NCBI RefSeq assembly: GCF_009847015.1 | Contig: NZ_WVEM01000004.1 | Location: forward strand, 327,866 to 391,865 | Source: Sunxiuqinia indica | GTDB lineage: Bacteria; Bacteroidota; Bacteroidia; Bacteroidales; Prolixibacteraceae | Direction: 5' to 3' | Length of the DNA: 64,000 nucleotides | Shown here: positions 26,484 to 36,091 of the stretch, piece by piece | Layout of the letters: each line of letters opens with the position of its first letter | Numbering within the stretch: position 1 is the stretch's first letter | Program-made: the position numbers and the translations under genes | The notes under the pieces: model-generated | What the model saw: only the letters and a program-made list of their open reading frames with translations | What the model was told of the DNA's origin: nothing | The model's database searches: none

Positions 26484-27023
26484 ATGGGTAACATTAAAAT
26501 ATTAGATAAAGAGTTCGAATTATTTATCCCTTACGAGAAAATTCGTTCGGTAATTGAAAAAATGGCTGATAAAATGAATGAAGAGCTGGAAGGAAAAAAC
26601 CCACTGTTCCTCTGCATTTTAAACGGATCGTTTATGTTTGCAGCCGAAATTTTTAAACGAATTACCTTACTCGATGCTGAGATTTCTTTCGTGAAACTCG
26701 CTTCATACTCCGGAACTCAATCAACCGGAAAAATAAAAGAATTAATTGGCTTGAATGAAAGTCTGGAAGGAAGAACGGTTGTTATTTTAGAAGATATTGT
26801 GGATTCGGGGATAACAATTGACAATACGATTAAACAGCTTCAGGATCACAAGCCGGCAGAGGTTCAAGTTGCCACTCTGCTACTAAAGCCCGATGCACTT
26901 GTAAAAGAAGTAAAGCTGGACTACATCGGCCTCGAAATCCCAAACGATTTTATTGTTGGATATGGGCTGGATTACGACGGACGTGGTCGCAATCTGATCG
27001 ATATTTTCAAAGCAGTAGAATAG
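26484..27023 (+). CDS. hpt: Hypoxanthine phosphoribosyltransferase
   Basis: 179 residues. The PRPP-binding motif VVILEDIVDSGITIDNTI is near residue 98, with the upstream loop CILNGSFMFAAEIFKRI and the flexible-loop SFVKLASYSGTQSTG. The C-terminal VGYGLDYDGRGRNL is typical of Hpt. It makes IMP or GMP from hypoxanthine or guanine and PRPP. It is the first gene of a plus-strand run with adk and obgE, 43 bases before adk. Confidence 0.95.
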   Translation: MGNIKILDKEFELFIPYEKIRSVIEKMADKMNEELEGKNPLFLCILNGSFMFAAEIFKRITLLDAEISFVKLASYSGTQSTGKIKELIGLNESLEGRTVVILEDIVDSGITIDNTIKQLQDHKPAEVQVATLLLKPDALVKEVKLDYIGLEIPNDFIVGYGLDYDGRGRNLIDIFKAVE

Positions 27024-27066
27024 TTGAAGAAGGATACTCACAAAAACCAAAATAGATATTACCAAC

Positions 27067-27639
27067 ATGTTAAATTTAGTTTTATTCGGTCCCCCGGGTG
27101 CAGGAAAAGGAACCCAGGCCGAGTTTTTAATTGAAAGTTTCGGGCTTATTCATTTGTCAACCGGCGATATATTACGCAATGAAATTGCCGCACAAACGGA
27201 GCTTGGCCTTCAAGCCAAACAATTTATGGATAAAGGAGAGCTTGTAACCGATGAGGTTGTAATTGGGATGATCAAAAATAAACTGACAGCCAATTCGGAA
27301 GCTAAAGGTTTTATTTTCGACGGATTTCCAAGAACGGTAGCGCAAGCAAATGCACTGGATGAAATGCTTGACGAAAATAAAACTCCGATTTCTGCCATGC
27401 TATGCCTGGAGGTTGAGAAACAGGAGTTGATTAACCGACTGCTGAACCGAGGCAAAACATCCGGACGTTCCGACGACCAGGACGAATCGATTATTGAAAA
27501 CCGAATTTCAGTTTACCACGAAAAAACAGCCCCCATCAAAGATTATTATGCCGCACAAAACAAGCATTTTGATATTGACGGAATGGGATCTGTTGAAGAA
27601 ATTGCAGCGCGCCTGAAAGAGACCGTAAAAGCACTTTAA
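27067..27639 (+). CDS. adk: Adenylate kinase (short, LID-less form)
   Basis: 190 residues. The P-loop reads GPPGAGKGTQA, followed by the AMP-binding HLSTGDILR and the FDGFPRT motif. Between RLLNRGKTSGR and DDQDESIIENRISVYH the LID domain is only a short loop, as in the short adenylate kinases of Bacteroidota, and it lacks the zinc Cys set. It interconverts ATP + AMP and 2 ADP. It sits downstream of hpt, a common arrangement linking purine salvage to nucleotide balance, and is followed by a near-perfect terminator hairpin. Confidence 0.96.
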   Translation: MLNLVLFGPPGAGKGTQAEFLIESFGLIHLSTGDILRNEIAAQTELGLQAKQFMDKGELVTDEVVIGMIKNKLTANSEAKGFIFDGFPRTVAQANALDEMLDENKTPISAMLCLEVEKQELINRLLNRGKTSGRSDDQDESIIENRISVYHEKTAPIKDYYAAQNKHFDIDGMGSVEEIAARLKETVKAL

Positions 27640-27658
27640 AAGAAACAACACAACTTAT

Positions 27659-27690
27659 AAGACGAATGTATTATAATACGTTCGTCTTTT
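27659..27690 (+). terminator. Terminator after adk
   Basis: Near-perfect 28-bp palindrome with arms AGACGAA / TTCGTCT extended by GTATTA/TAATAC, followed by TTTTTTT. It separates adk from obgE. Confidence 0.85.
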
Positions 27691-27723
27691 TTTGTTTATT
27701 TTGCACTGTAACAAAATGATACC

Positions 27724-28716
27724 ATGGCTGAAAATAACTTTGTTGATTACGTAAAAATATTCTGTCGCTCTGGAAATGGTGGCTCAGGATCAACTCACCT
27801 GCGAAGAGAGAAATTTGTTCCTAAAGGTGGCCCTGACGGTGGTGACGGAGGACGTGGCGGCCATGTGATTGTAAGAGGCAATGCTCAAATGTGGACTCTG
27901 CTTCACATGAGGTACAAAAGACACATTTTTGCCGGACACGGTGCATCTGGCGGAGGACACGGCAGTTTTGGTGCTGATGGCGAGGATATTACGATTGATG
28001 TTCCGTTAGGAACCGTTGCAAAAGATGGAGAAACCGGTGAATTTCTTTTTGAGATTACGAAAGATGGCGAAACCCAATACCTGGCAAAAGGTGGCCGAGG
28101 TGGCTTGGGAAACACCCACTTTAAATCGTCAACGAACCAAACACCACGCTATGCTCAACCGGGCGAAGACGGCACTGAAGGCTGGAAGATTTTGGAGCTT
28201 AAAATTTTAGCTGACGTTGGACTAGTTGGGTTTCCGAGTGCCGGAAAATCAACACTCCTCTCGGTTGTTTCGGCGGCCAAACCTAAAATTGCTGACTATC
28301 CGTTTACCACGCTTGTTCCAAATCTGGGGATCGTTTCATACCGCGACCAGCAATCGTTTGTTATGGCCGACATTCCCGGAATTATTGAAGGAGCGCATGA
28401 AGGAAAAGGCCTGGGACTACGATTCCTTCGGCACATCGAGCGAAATTCCATGCTTTTATTTATGGTTCCGGCCGATAGCAAAGACCACCGGAACGAATAT
28501 GGTGTTCTATTAAATGAACTTGAAAAGTACAACCCTGAGTTACTGGACAAAGAACGTTATCTGGTAATCAGTAAATCAGATTTTCTGGATGAAGAACTGA
28601 AACAGGAAATCAGTTCCGAATTGAAAGATATTCCGCATCACTTTATTTCTTCGGTAGCCAATCAGGGAATTATAGAGCTGAAAGATAAAATCTGGCAAAT
28701 TTTGAATCCTTCGTAA
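27724..28716 (+). CDS. obgE: GTPase ObgE
   Basis: 330 residues. The N-terminal glycine-rich Obg fold (about 1-160) has [18 protein letters not shown] and [19 protein letters not shown]. The GTPase domain has G1 [12 protein letters not shown]2/G3 [11 protein letters not shown] and DIPGIIEGA, and G4 as SKSD in place of the textbook NKxD, a form seen in Bacteroidota Obg proteins. No C-terminal OCT domain is present. Obg proteins bind the 50S subunit and link ribosome assembly to growth and stress. Its stop overlaps the start of the next gene by one base. Confidence 0.96.
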   Translation: MAENNFVDYVKIFCRSGNGGSGSTHLRREKFVPKGGPDGGDGGRGGHVIVRGNAQMWTLLHMRYKRHIFAGHGASGGGHGSFGADGEDITIDVPLGTVAKDGETGEFLFEITKDGETQYLAKGGRGGLGNTHFKSSTNQTPRYAQPGEDGTEGWKILELKILADVGLVGFPSAGKSTLLSVVSAAKPKIADYPFTTLVPNLGIVSYRDQQSFVMADIPGIIEGAHEGKGLGLRFLRHIERNSMLLFMVPADSKDHRNEYGVLLNELEKYNPELLDKERYLVISKSDFLDEELKQEISSELKDIPHHFISSVANQGIIELKDKIWQILNPS

Positions 28717-29402
28717 TGGCATTTATCGAATCCATAAAACAACTTGATCAATCCATATTCTTCTTTTTCAATGGAATGCACAATTCGTTTTGGGATATTG
28801 TCATGTCACTGCTGACCAAAACCGGAACCTGGGCTATTTTTTATCTTACGCTGATTATTTTCATTGTTCGCAAGTACAAAATGAAGGCACTTGTAATCCT
28901 CATATTACTTGCACTCACAATTGTCATTAGCGATCAGGTCTCCGTTTTTTTTAAGGAAACAGTTCAGCGGTTTCGCCCTACTCACGAACCTGCTATCCAG
29001 GATTTGGTGCACTATGTACACAGCAGAGGCGGCTTATTTGGTTTTTTCTCATCGCACGCCACCAACTCGTTTGCAGTTGCTGTTTTTACGGCCCGGCTGT
29101 TCAAAAATACTCGTTACCAGTTTTTAATCTACTTTTGGGCTATTCTGGTGAGTTATACCCGCATCTATCTTGGAGTTCATTATCCTTTCGACATCCTCAC
29201 AGGAATGTTGGTTGGCGTTTTAATCGGCCATTTTATCTACAAGTTGCTCGTTATTGTCGAAAATCGGTTTTTACTGCTTAAACTCCCCAAACTGGAACAC
29301 GCCGGTCTCACCAACGAGGAAAGCTATATCATCATGCTGGTCTTTTCTATTTTCATTACCACGATATTATTGTCGGCAAGCCAGCTGGTCCGACTTCAAT
29401 AA
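28716..29402 (+). CDS. PAP2-superfamily membrane phosphatase
   Basis: 228 residues with about six hydrophobic helices. The three phosphatase motifs are KETVQRFRP (KX6RP), SSHATNSFA in place of PSGH, and SYTRIYLGVHYPFDI (SRX5HX3D-like, here with Thr before the Arg). The family removes phosphate from lipid substrates such as undecaprenyl pyrophosphate or phosphatidic acid on the periplasmic side. The first gene overlap (TAATG with obgE) suggests translational coupling. A C-terminal helix (IIMLVFSIFITTILLSASQL) follows the catalytic domain. Substrate not determined. Confidence 0.85.
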   Translation: MAFIESIKQLDQSIFFFFNGMHNSFWDIVMSLLTKTGTWAIFYLTLIIFIVRKYKMKALVILILLALTIVISDQVSVFFKETVQRFRPTHEPAIQDLVHYVHSRGGLFGFFSSHATNSFAVAVFTARLFKNTRYQFLIYFWAILVSYTRIYLGVHYPFDILTGMLVGVLIGHFIYKLLVIVENRFLLLKLPKLEHAGLTNEESYIIMLVFSIFITTILLSASQLVRLQ

Positions 29403-29409
29403 ATAAAAC

Positions 29410-31203
29410 ATGAACCAAGACCTTTTTCAGGAATACGAGAAATTTTTGACCTACGACCAGCAAAAGCTGGCAACTCTAAAAAAGCAAATCAGACAATTGG
29501 CGCTCTTTCGCTTTTTAGCATTTGTTGGAATTATTCTATCCCTAATTTACTTACCTAAAGTTTCAGGTTGGATCGCCTACCCGCTCGCAACAGCTGGCAC
29601 CATACTATTTTTCTACTGGATTAAAGCTTTTCTGAAAAAGGAAAAAGGAAAAAAGCTCTTCTCCAATCTGGTGGATATCAACCAAAAAGAATTACTGGCT
29701 CTGGGTGAAGAATATAGTCAGTTCGAAAATGGAAAAGAATTTATCGATCCGCATCACCATTTTACTTTTGATTTGGACATTTTTGGCCCGGGATCATTGT
29801 TTCAATTTATTAACCGGACAGTTACTCAGTTGGGGAAAAAGAAACTGGCAGCATTTTTAAGTCAACCGGAAAAAGACATTACAACTCTGCAAGAAAGGCA
29901 AGCGGCTCTGGTCGACTTGGCGAAACACACAAGATGGCGCCAGTTTTTTGCTGCCAAAGGGCATAGCCACGACGAAGAAGACTTTATCCTGCTGCAAAAA
30001 ATCACTCAAAACGCAACCATTCAGAACCCGAAAACGATCAAACGTTTGCTCATAATTCTTCCGATACTTTCGTTGGTTTCGTTCTTGGTTTGTCAATTCA
30101 CCACCATTCCATGGGCACTGTTTATTTTATCATTAATCATTAATGGCGGCGTATTGGTTTATTATCGAAAAACAATACAGTCATTTTACAAGCTATTTGG
30201 CAGTCAGTCTAAGTTATTGGCCAGATATCAGGAATTGTTAATTCTTATCGAAGACAAAGAGTTCAGTTCAGCCAGATTGAAAGAGTTACAAAACAAGCTA
30301 TCCTGCGAAAATAAAAAAGCGAGCACTCTAATCGACAAGCTTCAGCGCATAATGGCTCGATTCGACTATCGCCAGGATATTATAGTGGGGCTTGCATTAA
30401 ACGCTATTTTAATTTGGGATTTACGCTGCAGTTATCAGCTTTACCAATGGCAAACGCACTATAAAAATTCAATCAACCTTTGGTTTGATGTGATTGCAGA
30501 ATTTGATGCTTTATCAAGCCTTGCCAACTTAAATCACAATCATCCGGAGTGGACGATTCCCAAGTTTGAAGATGGCGAGTTTCATGTTACAGCCAACGAT
30601 CTGAAACATCCGCTGATCAAGTCGGCAAAATGCATTGGTAATGATTTTCGGCAAAACGGTTTGGGGCAAATTGCGATAATCACCGGAGCAAACATGGCCG
30701 GGAAAAGCACGTTCCTGCGCACCATCGGTGTTAACATGATTCTTGCAATGAACGGCTGCCGGGTTAATGCCAGCTGGCTGAGCTTAAAACCCATTCAGCT
30801 TTTCACCAACATGCGAACGACCGATAACCTGCAAAACGATGAATCATACTTTTTCGCCGAACTACAGCGGCTGAAAGCCATTTTGGATGAAATCAAGTCG
30901 GGACAGGAAGTTTTTGTTATTATTGATGAAATGCTGAAAGGAACCAATTCCGAGGACAAACTTTCCGGCTCCATCAAATTAATTGAGCAACTCATTAGTT
31001 TAAATGCTGTTGGCATTGTTGCAACACACGACCTTAAATTAACTTCGTTAGCAGAGACGTACTCAAAAAACGTCAGCAATAAGTGCTTCGAAATCCAACT
31101 GAATGACGACGAATTAATTTTTGACTACAAACTAACCGATGGAGTTACGTCAACCATGAATGCCAACTTCCTGATGAAAAAGATGGGAATTATTCCAAAC
31201 TAA
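29410..31203 (+). CDS. Membrane-anchored MutS-family ATPase
   Basis: 597 residues. Hydrophobic helix pairs lie at about residues 33-72 and 215-255 (RLLIILPILSLVSFLVCQF, ALFILSLIINGGVLVYY). The centre resembles MutS core helices, and the C-terminal ATPase has Walker A GANMAGKSTFLRTIG (~425), NDESYFFAELQRLKAIL, Walker B VFVIIDEMLKGTNSED and the switch ATHDLKLT. The mismatch-recognition FXE domain, the HTH tail and the Smr nuclease are all absent. Such membrane MutS homologues occur in Bacteroidota without an assigned function; true mismatch repair is unlikely. It follows the PAP2 gene by 7 bases. Confidence 0.83.
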   Translation: MNQDLFQEYEKFLTYDQQKLATLKKQIRQLALFRFLAFVGIILSLIYLPKVSGWIAYPLATAGTILFFYWIKAFLKKEKGKKLFSNLVDINQKELLALGEEYSQFENGKEFIDPHHHFTFDLDIFGPGSLFQFINRTVTQLGKKKLAAFLSQPEKDITTLQERQAALVDLAKHTRWRQFFAAKGHSHDEEDFILLQKITQNATIQNPKTIKRLLIILPILSLVSFLVCQFTTIPWALFILSLIINGGVLVYYRKTIQSFYKLFGSQSKLLARYQELLILIEDKEFSSARLKELQNKLSCENKKASTLIDKLQRIMARFDYRQDIIVGLALNAILIWDLRCSYQLYQWQTHYKNSINLWFDVIAEFDALSSLANLNHNHPEWTIPKFEDGEFHVTANDLKHPLIKSAKCIGNDFRQNGLGQIAIITGANMAGKSTFLRTIGVNMILAMNGCRVNASWLSLKPIQLFTNMRTTDNLQNDESYFFAELQRLKAILDEIKSGQEVFVIIDEMLKGTNSEDKLSGSIKLIEQLISLNAVGIVATHDLKLTSLAETYSKNVSNKCFEIQLNDDELIFDYKLTDGVTSTMNANFLMKKMGIIPN

Positions 31204-31206
31204 GCA

Positions 31207-32256
31207 TTATTTCTCTTCTTCTCCAATCGGATTCCATCCTTGCGCTTGCAGTGGAATCTCGGCACCGGCTCCTGTTATCAGGTTCGTGCCCGAGCTTTCT
31301 TCAACAATATGCCCAATAATGGTAATGTCTGGATCATTTTTAATCCGATCGTGATCAGTTAGTGGAATCGTAAAAAGGAGTTCGTAATCTTCACCACCAT
31401 TCAACGCCGAAACCAATGGATTGATACTCAACTCATCGGCAAACTTCCGGGTTTGATAATCCAACGGAATTTTCTCCTCATAAACACTACATCCAACTTT
31501 TGATGCTTTGCAAATATGAATCAGCTCCGAAGACAGACCATCTGAAATATCAATCATAGCAGTCGGTTTTACACCGATATTCTTCAGCGCACGAATCACG
31601 TCGCCACGAGCTTCAGGTTTCAACTGGCGTTGCAAAATATAGTCGTAGCCTTCGAGCTTGGGTTGCTCTTTCGGATTCACTTTAAACACCTCATTTTCGC
31701 GTTCCAGCAATTGCAGTCCCATGTAGGCACCACCCAAGTCACCCGATACACAAACCAGGTCGTTTAATTGAGCTCCGTTCCGGTAAATCAAATCCTCCTC
31801 TTTGGCAACACCAATCGCCGTTACACTAATGGTAAGTCCGGTTAAAGAGCTGGTTGTATCGCCACCAACCAAGTCAACTTTATATTGCTCACAGGCCAAG
31901 TGAATTCCGGCATAAAGTTCATCCACTGCTTCAACCGAAAATTTATTGGAAATAGCAACCGAAACCGTAATTTGGGTGGGCGTAGCATTCATCGCAAAAA
32001 CGTCAGACAAATTCACAACCACCGCTTTGTATCCTAAATGCCTCAAAGGCACATACATCAAATTAAAATGAATGCCTTCGGTTAGCAGGTCGGTCGTTAC
32101 AACAGTATGTTGGTTTTCAAAGTGAAGAACAGCAGCATCATCACCAACTCCTTTCATCGTGCTTGGTTGCCGAAGCTGAATATTCTTCGTTAACCGTTCA
32201 ATTAAACCAAATTCTCCTAATGTCGACAATGCTGTTTGTGTGCTTGTATTATCCAT
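31207..32256 (-). CDS. thiL: Thiamine-monophosphate kinase
   Basis: 349 residues, phosphorylating thiamine monophosphate to thiamine diphosphate with ATP. Visible landmarks are GEFGLIERL at the start, the KGVGDDAAVL metal/nucleotide motif, TDLLTEGIHFNL, VNLSDVFAMNATP, GGDTTSS, VSGDLGGAYMGLQLL, MIDISDGLSSELIHICKAS and NGGEDYELLFTI. The domain pattern is AIRS/PurM-like. It converges with the MutS-like gene (3-base gap) and diverges from sufB; no other thiamine gene is near. Confidence 0.95.
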   Translation of the reverse strand: MDNTSTQTALSTLGEFGLIERLTKNIQLRQPSTMKGVGDDAAVLHFENQHTVVTTDLLTEGIHFNLMYVPLRHLGYKAVVVNLSDVFAMNATPTQITVSVAISNKFSVEAVDELYAGIHLACEQYKVDLVGGDTTSSLTGLTISVTAIGVAKEEDLIYRNGAQLNDLVCVSGDLGGAYMGLQLLERENEVFKVNPKEQPKLEGYDYILQRQLKPEARGDVIRALKNIGVKPTAMIDISDGLSSELIHICKASKVGCSVYEEKIPLDYQTRKFADELSINPLVSALNGGEDYELLFTIPLTDHDRIKNDPDITIIGHIVEESSGTNLITGAGAEIPLQAQGWNPIGEEEK

Positions 32257-32322
32257 GTTTTAAATATCAGACCTTTGAGTGTGTATATACTGCTTTCAAC
32301 TGCAAAAATAGCTTTACTTGCT

Positions 32323-32330
32323 TATCTTTG
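32323..32330 (+). promoter_or_regulatory. -7 box of the suf promoter
   Basis: TATCTTTG, an exact TAnnTTTG match, 74 bases upstream of sufB and preceding the whole sufBCD run. No clear iron- or redox-responsive operator was found beside it. Confidence 0.55.
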
Positions 32331-32403
32331 CAATTAATTTAAACAGTCTATTTTATCGTTTGTTAATACAAGCGTACAATTAGAACGAACTAAATAGAGG
32401 GAT

Positions 32404-33849
32404 ATGGAAGAACAAGATAAGATTTTACACGAGGTAACCTCGCAAGAATATAAATTTGGATTCGTCTCGGATTTTGAGTCGGACTCCATTCCTAAAGGAC
32501 TGAGCGAAGATGTAATACGACTAATTTCGGCCAAGAAAAACGAACCGGAATTCATGTTGAATTTTCGGTTGGATGCTTATCGAAAATGGTTGGAAATGCC
32601 AATGCCCGACTGGGCATATTTAAAAGTTCCGCCAATCGATTTTCAGGAGATCATTTACTATTCAGCTCCAAAGAAAAAACCACAGTATGAAAGTTTGGAT
32701 GAAGTAGATCCTGATTTGTTAGAGACATTTAGCAAACTGGGTATTCCTTTGGAAGAGCAAAAAGTGTTGGCCGGAGTTGCCGTTGATGCTGTAATCGACA
32801 GTGTTTCAGTAAAAACAACATTTAAGGAAACATTGGCTGAAAAGGGAGTCATCTTCTGTTCATTCAGTGAAGCAGTGTTGGAACACCCTGACCTGGTTAA
32901 GAAATATCTGGGAATGTCAGTTCCTACATCAGATAATTTCTTCGCGGCATTAAACTCAGCGGTTTTCTCTGATGGGTCATTCTGCTACATACCAAAAGGA
33001 GTTCGCTGTCCGATGGAGCTTTCAACTTATTTCCGTATCAATGCTGCCGGGACCGGACAGTTTGAGCGTACTTTGATCATTGCTGAAGACGACAGTTATG
33101 TGAGCTATCTGGAAGGATGTACAGCACCAATGCGCGATGAGAACCAGCTTCATGCAGCAGTAGTTGAAATTATTGCACTCGACAGAGCCGAAGTAAAATA
33201 CTCAACCGTACAAAACTGGTATCCGGGAAATAAAGAAGGGAAAGGCGGAGTTTACAACTTTGTAACCAAACGTGGCATTTGCCGTGGTGAGTCTTCAAAA
33301 ATTAGCTGGACTCAAGTCGAAACCGGTTCAGCAATCACCTGGAAATATCCAAGTTGCATTTTGATGGGCGATAATTCGGTTGGCGAGTTTAACTCGGTTG
33401 CGTTAACCAACAACCATCAGCAAGCCGACACCGGGACTAAAATGGTACACATTGGAAAAAACACCAAGAGTACCATCATCTCTAAAGGTATTTCAGCCGG
33501 GGTTAGCGACAACTCTTATCGTGGTTTGGTAAAAGTATTGCCCGGTGCTATCAATTCGCGAAATTTTAGCCAGTGCGACTCCTTGCTTTTAGGTTCAACT
33601 TGTGGTGCACACACTTTTCCCTACATCGAAGTGGGTAATAAGTCATCCATTGTTGAGCACGAAGCAACCACCTCAAAAATTGGTGAAGATCAAATTTTCT
33701 ATTGCAACCAGCGAGGCATTTCAACCGAAGATGCCATTGGAATGATTGTGAATGGATATGCAAAAGAGGTGCTGAATAAATTGCCAATGGAGTTTGCTGT
33801 TGAAGCACAAAAACTACTAGCTATCAGCCTTGAGGGAAGTGTTGGATAA
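32404..33849 (+). CDS. sufB: Fe-S cluster assembly scaffold SufB
   Basis: 481 residues, normal length. The conserved regions include [83 protein letters not shown] and the C-terminal [20 protein letters not shown], with conserved Cys and the EHEATTSKI segment. SufB forms the scaffold with SufC and SufD on which Fe-S clusters are built in the cytoplasm. First gene of sufBCD-sufS; it precedes sufC by 76 bases. Confidence 0.97.
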   Translation: MEEQDKILHEVTSQEYKFGFVSDFESDSIPKGLSEDVIRLISAKKNEPEFMLNFRLDAYRKWLEMPMPDWAYLKVPPIDFQEIIYYSAPKKKPQYESLDEVDPDLLETFSKLGIPLEEQKVLAGVAVDAVIDSVSVKTTFKETLAEKGVIFCSFSEAVLEHPDLVKKYLGMSVPTSDNFFAALNSAVFSDGSFCYIPKGVRCPMELSTYFRINAAGTGQFERTLIIAEDDSYVSYLEGCTAPMRDENQLHAAVVEIIALDRAEVKYSTVQNWYPGNKEGKGGVYNFVTKRGICRGESSKISWTQVETGSAITWKYPSCILMGDNSVGEFNSVALTNNHQQADTGTKMVHIGKNTKSTIISKGISAGVSDNSYRGLVKVLPGAINSRNFSQCDSLLLGSTCGAHTFPYIEVGNKSSIVEHEATTSKIGEDQIFYCNQRGISTEDAIGMIVNGYAKEVLNKLPMEFAVEAQKLLAISLEGSVG

Positions 33850-33925
33850 TCTTGAATATTAATATAAAATTTTGAGTTTGTTCCGACAAGGAGCGCAAAA
33901 CTCAGAACTCGAAACTACAGAAAAT

Positions 33926-34675
33926 ATGCTTACAATAAAGAATTTAAGAGTTGCTGTTGAAGGGAAAGAAATCCTGAAGGGAATCAACCTTGAAATTAAA
34001 GCTGGCGAAGTACATGCCATTATGGGACCCAACGGTTCCGGGAAAAGTACGCTCGGCAATGTGCTGGCCGGAAAAGAAGAGTACGAAGTTTTAGACGGAG
34101 AAGTGATATACGAAGGCGAAGACTTGTTGGAACGCTCGGCTGAAGACCGTGCCCGGATGGGATTGTTCTTAGGTTTTCAATATCCTGTTGAAATTCCGGG
34201 AGTACCAATGGTCAACTTCATAAAAACATCGGTTAACGAACACCGCAAGTACAAGGGATTAGAGCCCTTAACAGCAGGTGAGTTTTTGAAGCTGATGCGT
34301 GAAAAGAAAGAACTGGTACATCTTGATTCTCAGCTGACGAACCGCTCGGTAAACGAAGGATTCTCGGGTGGAGAGAAAAAGAAAAATGAAATTTTCCAAA
34401 TGGCGATGCTGGAACCCAAATTAGCGATTTTGGACGAGACCGATTCTGGTTTGGATATTGATGCCTTGAAAGTTGTTTCTGACGGTGTTAATGCCTTGAA
34501 AGATCCAAGTCGGTCAACCATTGTTATCACCCACTATCAGCGTTTGCTCGACTACATTGTACCCGACTTTGTTCATGTATTGTACCAAGGGAGAATTGTA
34601 AAATCAGCCGGAAAAGAACTGGCGTTGGAATTGGAAGAAAAAGGATACGATTGGCTTAAAACAGAAAATGTATGA
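33926..34675 (+). CDS. sufC: Fe-S cluster assembly ATPase SufC
   Basis: 249 residues from MLTIKNLRVAVEGKEILKG, the standard ABC start; an upstream TTG would add an 18-residue tail without family support. Motifs are Walker A GPNGSGKSTLG, the SufC-specific FLGFQYPVEIPG, signature FSGGEKKKNE, Walker B LAILDETDSGLDID and the H-loop VITHYQRLL. It is the ATPase subunit of the SufBCD complex. Its stop overlaps the sufD start (ATGA), so translation is coupled. Confidence 0.97.
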   Translation: MLTIKNLRVAVEGKEILKGINLEIKAGEVHAIMGPNGSGKSTLGNVLAGKEEYEVLDGEVIYEGEDLLERSAEDRARMGLFLGFQYPVEIPGVPMVNFIKTSVNEHRKYKGLEPLTAGEFLKLMREKKELVHLDSQLTNRSVNEGFSGGEKKKNEIFQMAMLEPKLAILDETDSGLDIDALKVVSDGVNALKDPSRSTIVITHYQRLLDYIVPDFVHVLYQGRIVKSAGKELALELEEKGYDWLKTENV

Positions 34676-36033
34676 CATTGACCGCAAAAAAGATAGCGCT
34701 TAGCGAAAAATATACGGAGCTGTTTTATGCAAACCAAAGTAAGTTGGATGAAGATTCATCGAACTTGTTTAACCGCATGCGTGAAATTGCTTTCAAGCGT
34801 TTTGAAAAAGCCGGAATTCCCGGATTCAAAAACGAAAACTACAAATACACCAACCTCGAACGAGTATTTGGCAAAAATTATCGACATGTTTTCGAATACG
34901 AGAAAGTTGATGTTGATCTGAATGAAGCATTTCGTTGCGACGTTCCTCAACTGGACACGCATGTTGTGCTTTTAGTAAACGGATGGTATTACGCTAAAAA
35001 TCAACCTCTGGAAAACTTACCCAAAGGCGTGGTGGTTGGCAGCATCAAACAAATTGCCAACGAAAAACCCGAATTGGTAGAAAGCTACCTAAACCGTCAG
35101 GCTGGTTTGTCTGACGACCCGATGGTAGCCTTAAACACCGCTTTTGCACAGGATGGCTTTTTCATGTATGTGCCCGATCATGTTGTTTTCGAAAGACCGG
35201 TTCAGGTCATTAACATTATGCGATCTGAAGATCCTGTTTTCACAACGCAGCGAAATTTGATTGTTGCCGGGAAAAATAGTCAGACCAAAGTCGTATTCTG
35301 TGATCACACCATGAGCGATTGTGAGTTTTTGGCCAACAATGTTACAGAAGTATTTGTAGGGGATGATGCAGTTGTTGATGTTTACACCATTCAGAACCAA
35401 AACAATAAAGCAAACTCGGTCAACTCATCGTTTTTCAAACAAGGAGCAAATTCAAACTTGTTAACAAGTGTTGCAACCCTGCATGGAGGTTTGATCCGCA
35501 ATAACCTGAAAGTTGAATTTGCAGGAGAACATGCAGAAGCCAACGTTTATGGCATCTCGTTTACCGATAAAAAACAGCATGTTGACAATTACACCAACAT
35601 TGAGCATGCTCAGCCAAATTGCTTGAGTAATCAGGTGTATAAAAATGTGTTAGATGAAGATTCTGTTGGAGCTTTCACCGGACGGATTCATGTGGTTCGC
35701 GATGCGCAAAAGACCAATGCGTTTCAGCGAAATAATAATGTGTTGCTAACCGACTCGGCTCAAATGAACACGAAACCTCAGCTGATTATTGATGCTGATG
35801 ATGTGAAATGTAGCCACGGTGCCACTATCGGACAAATTGATGAAGATGCTTTGTTTTACCTGCGCGCCCGGGGAATCGGTGAAGACGATGCCCGAATGAT
35901 GTTGATGAACGCCTTTGCACACGAAGTGGTGCAAAAGATCCGCATCGAACCACTTCGCGATCGTATTGACGAACTGGTTGAAAAGCGACTCAAAGGAGAA
36001 TTGGCGAAATGCCACTCTTGTGATAAGAATTAA
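34672..36033 (+). CDS. sufD: Fe-S cluster assembly protein SufD
   Basis: 453 residues. Conserved SufD/SufB-fold features are FKNENYKYTNLERVF in the N-terminal helical part, then the beta-helix with VVEFRPVQ-like VFERPVQVINIM, NSQTKVVFCDHTMSD, HVDNYTNIEHAQPNCLSNQVYKNVLDE and the C-terminal MNTKPQLIIDADDVKCSHGATIG with EDALFYLRARGI. It partners SufB on the scaffold. It overlaps sufC by 4 bases and is separated from sufS by a terminator-like hairpin. Confidence 0.96.
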   Translation: MTLTAKKIALSEKYTELFYANQSKLDEDSSNLFNRMREIAFKRFEKAGIPGFKNENYKYTNLERVFGKNYRHVFEYEKVDVDLNEAFRCDVPQLDTHVVLLVNGWYYAKNQPLENLPKGVVVGSIKQIANEKPELVESYLNRQAGLSDDPMVALNTAFAQDGFFMYVPDHVVFERPVQVINIMRSEDPVFTTQRNLIVAGKNSQTKVVFCDHTMSDCEFLANNVTEVFVGDDAVVDVYTIQNQNNKANSVNSSFFKQGANSNLLTSVATLHGGLIRNNLKVEFAGEHAEANVYGISFTDKKQHVDNYTNIEHAQPNCLSNQVYKNVLDEDSVGAFTGRIHVVRDAQKTNAFQRNNNVLLTDSAQMNTKPQLIIDADDVKCSHGATIGQIDEDALFYLRARGIGEDDARMMLMNAFAHEVVQKIRIEPLRDRIDELVEKRLKGELAKCHSCDKN

Positions 36034-36047
36034 TTCGAAATATTTTT

Positions 36048-36079
36048 AAGCGGGAGTTTTTTACTCCCGCTTCTTTTTT
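36048..36079 (+). terminator. Hairpin with T-run between sufD and sufS
   Basis: Perfect 10-bp stem AAGCGGGAGT / ACTCCCGCTT with a TTTTT loop followed by CTTTTTTT, 14 bases past the sufD stop and 13 bases before sufS. It has full terminator form inside what is otherwise one gene cluster. Confidence 0.75.
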
Positions 36080-36091
36080 AACTGATATACC

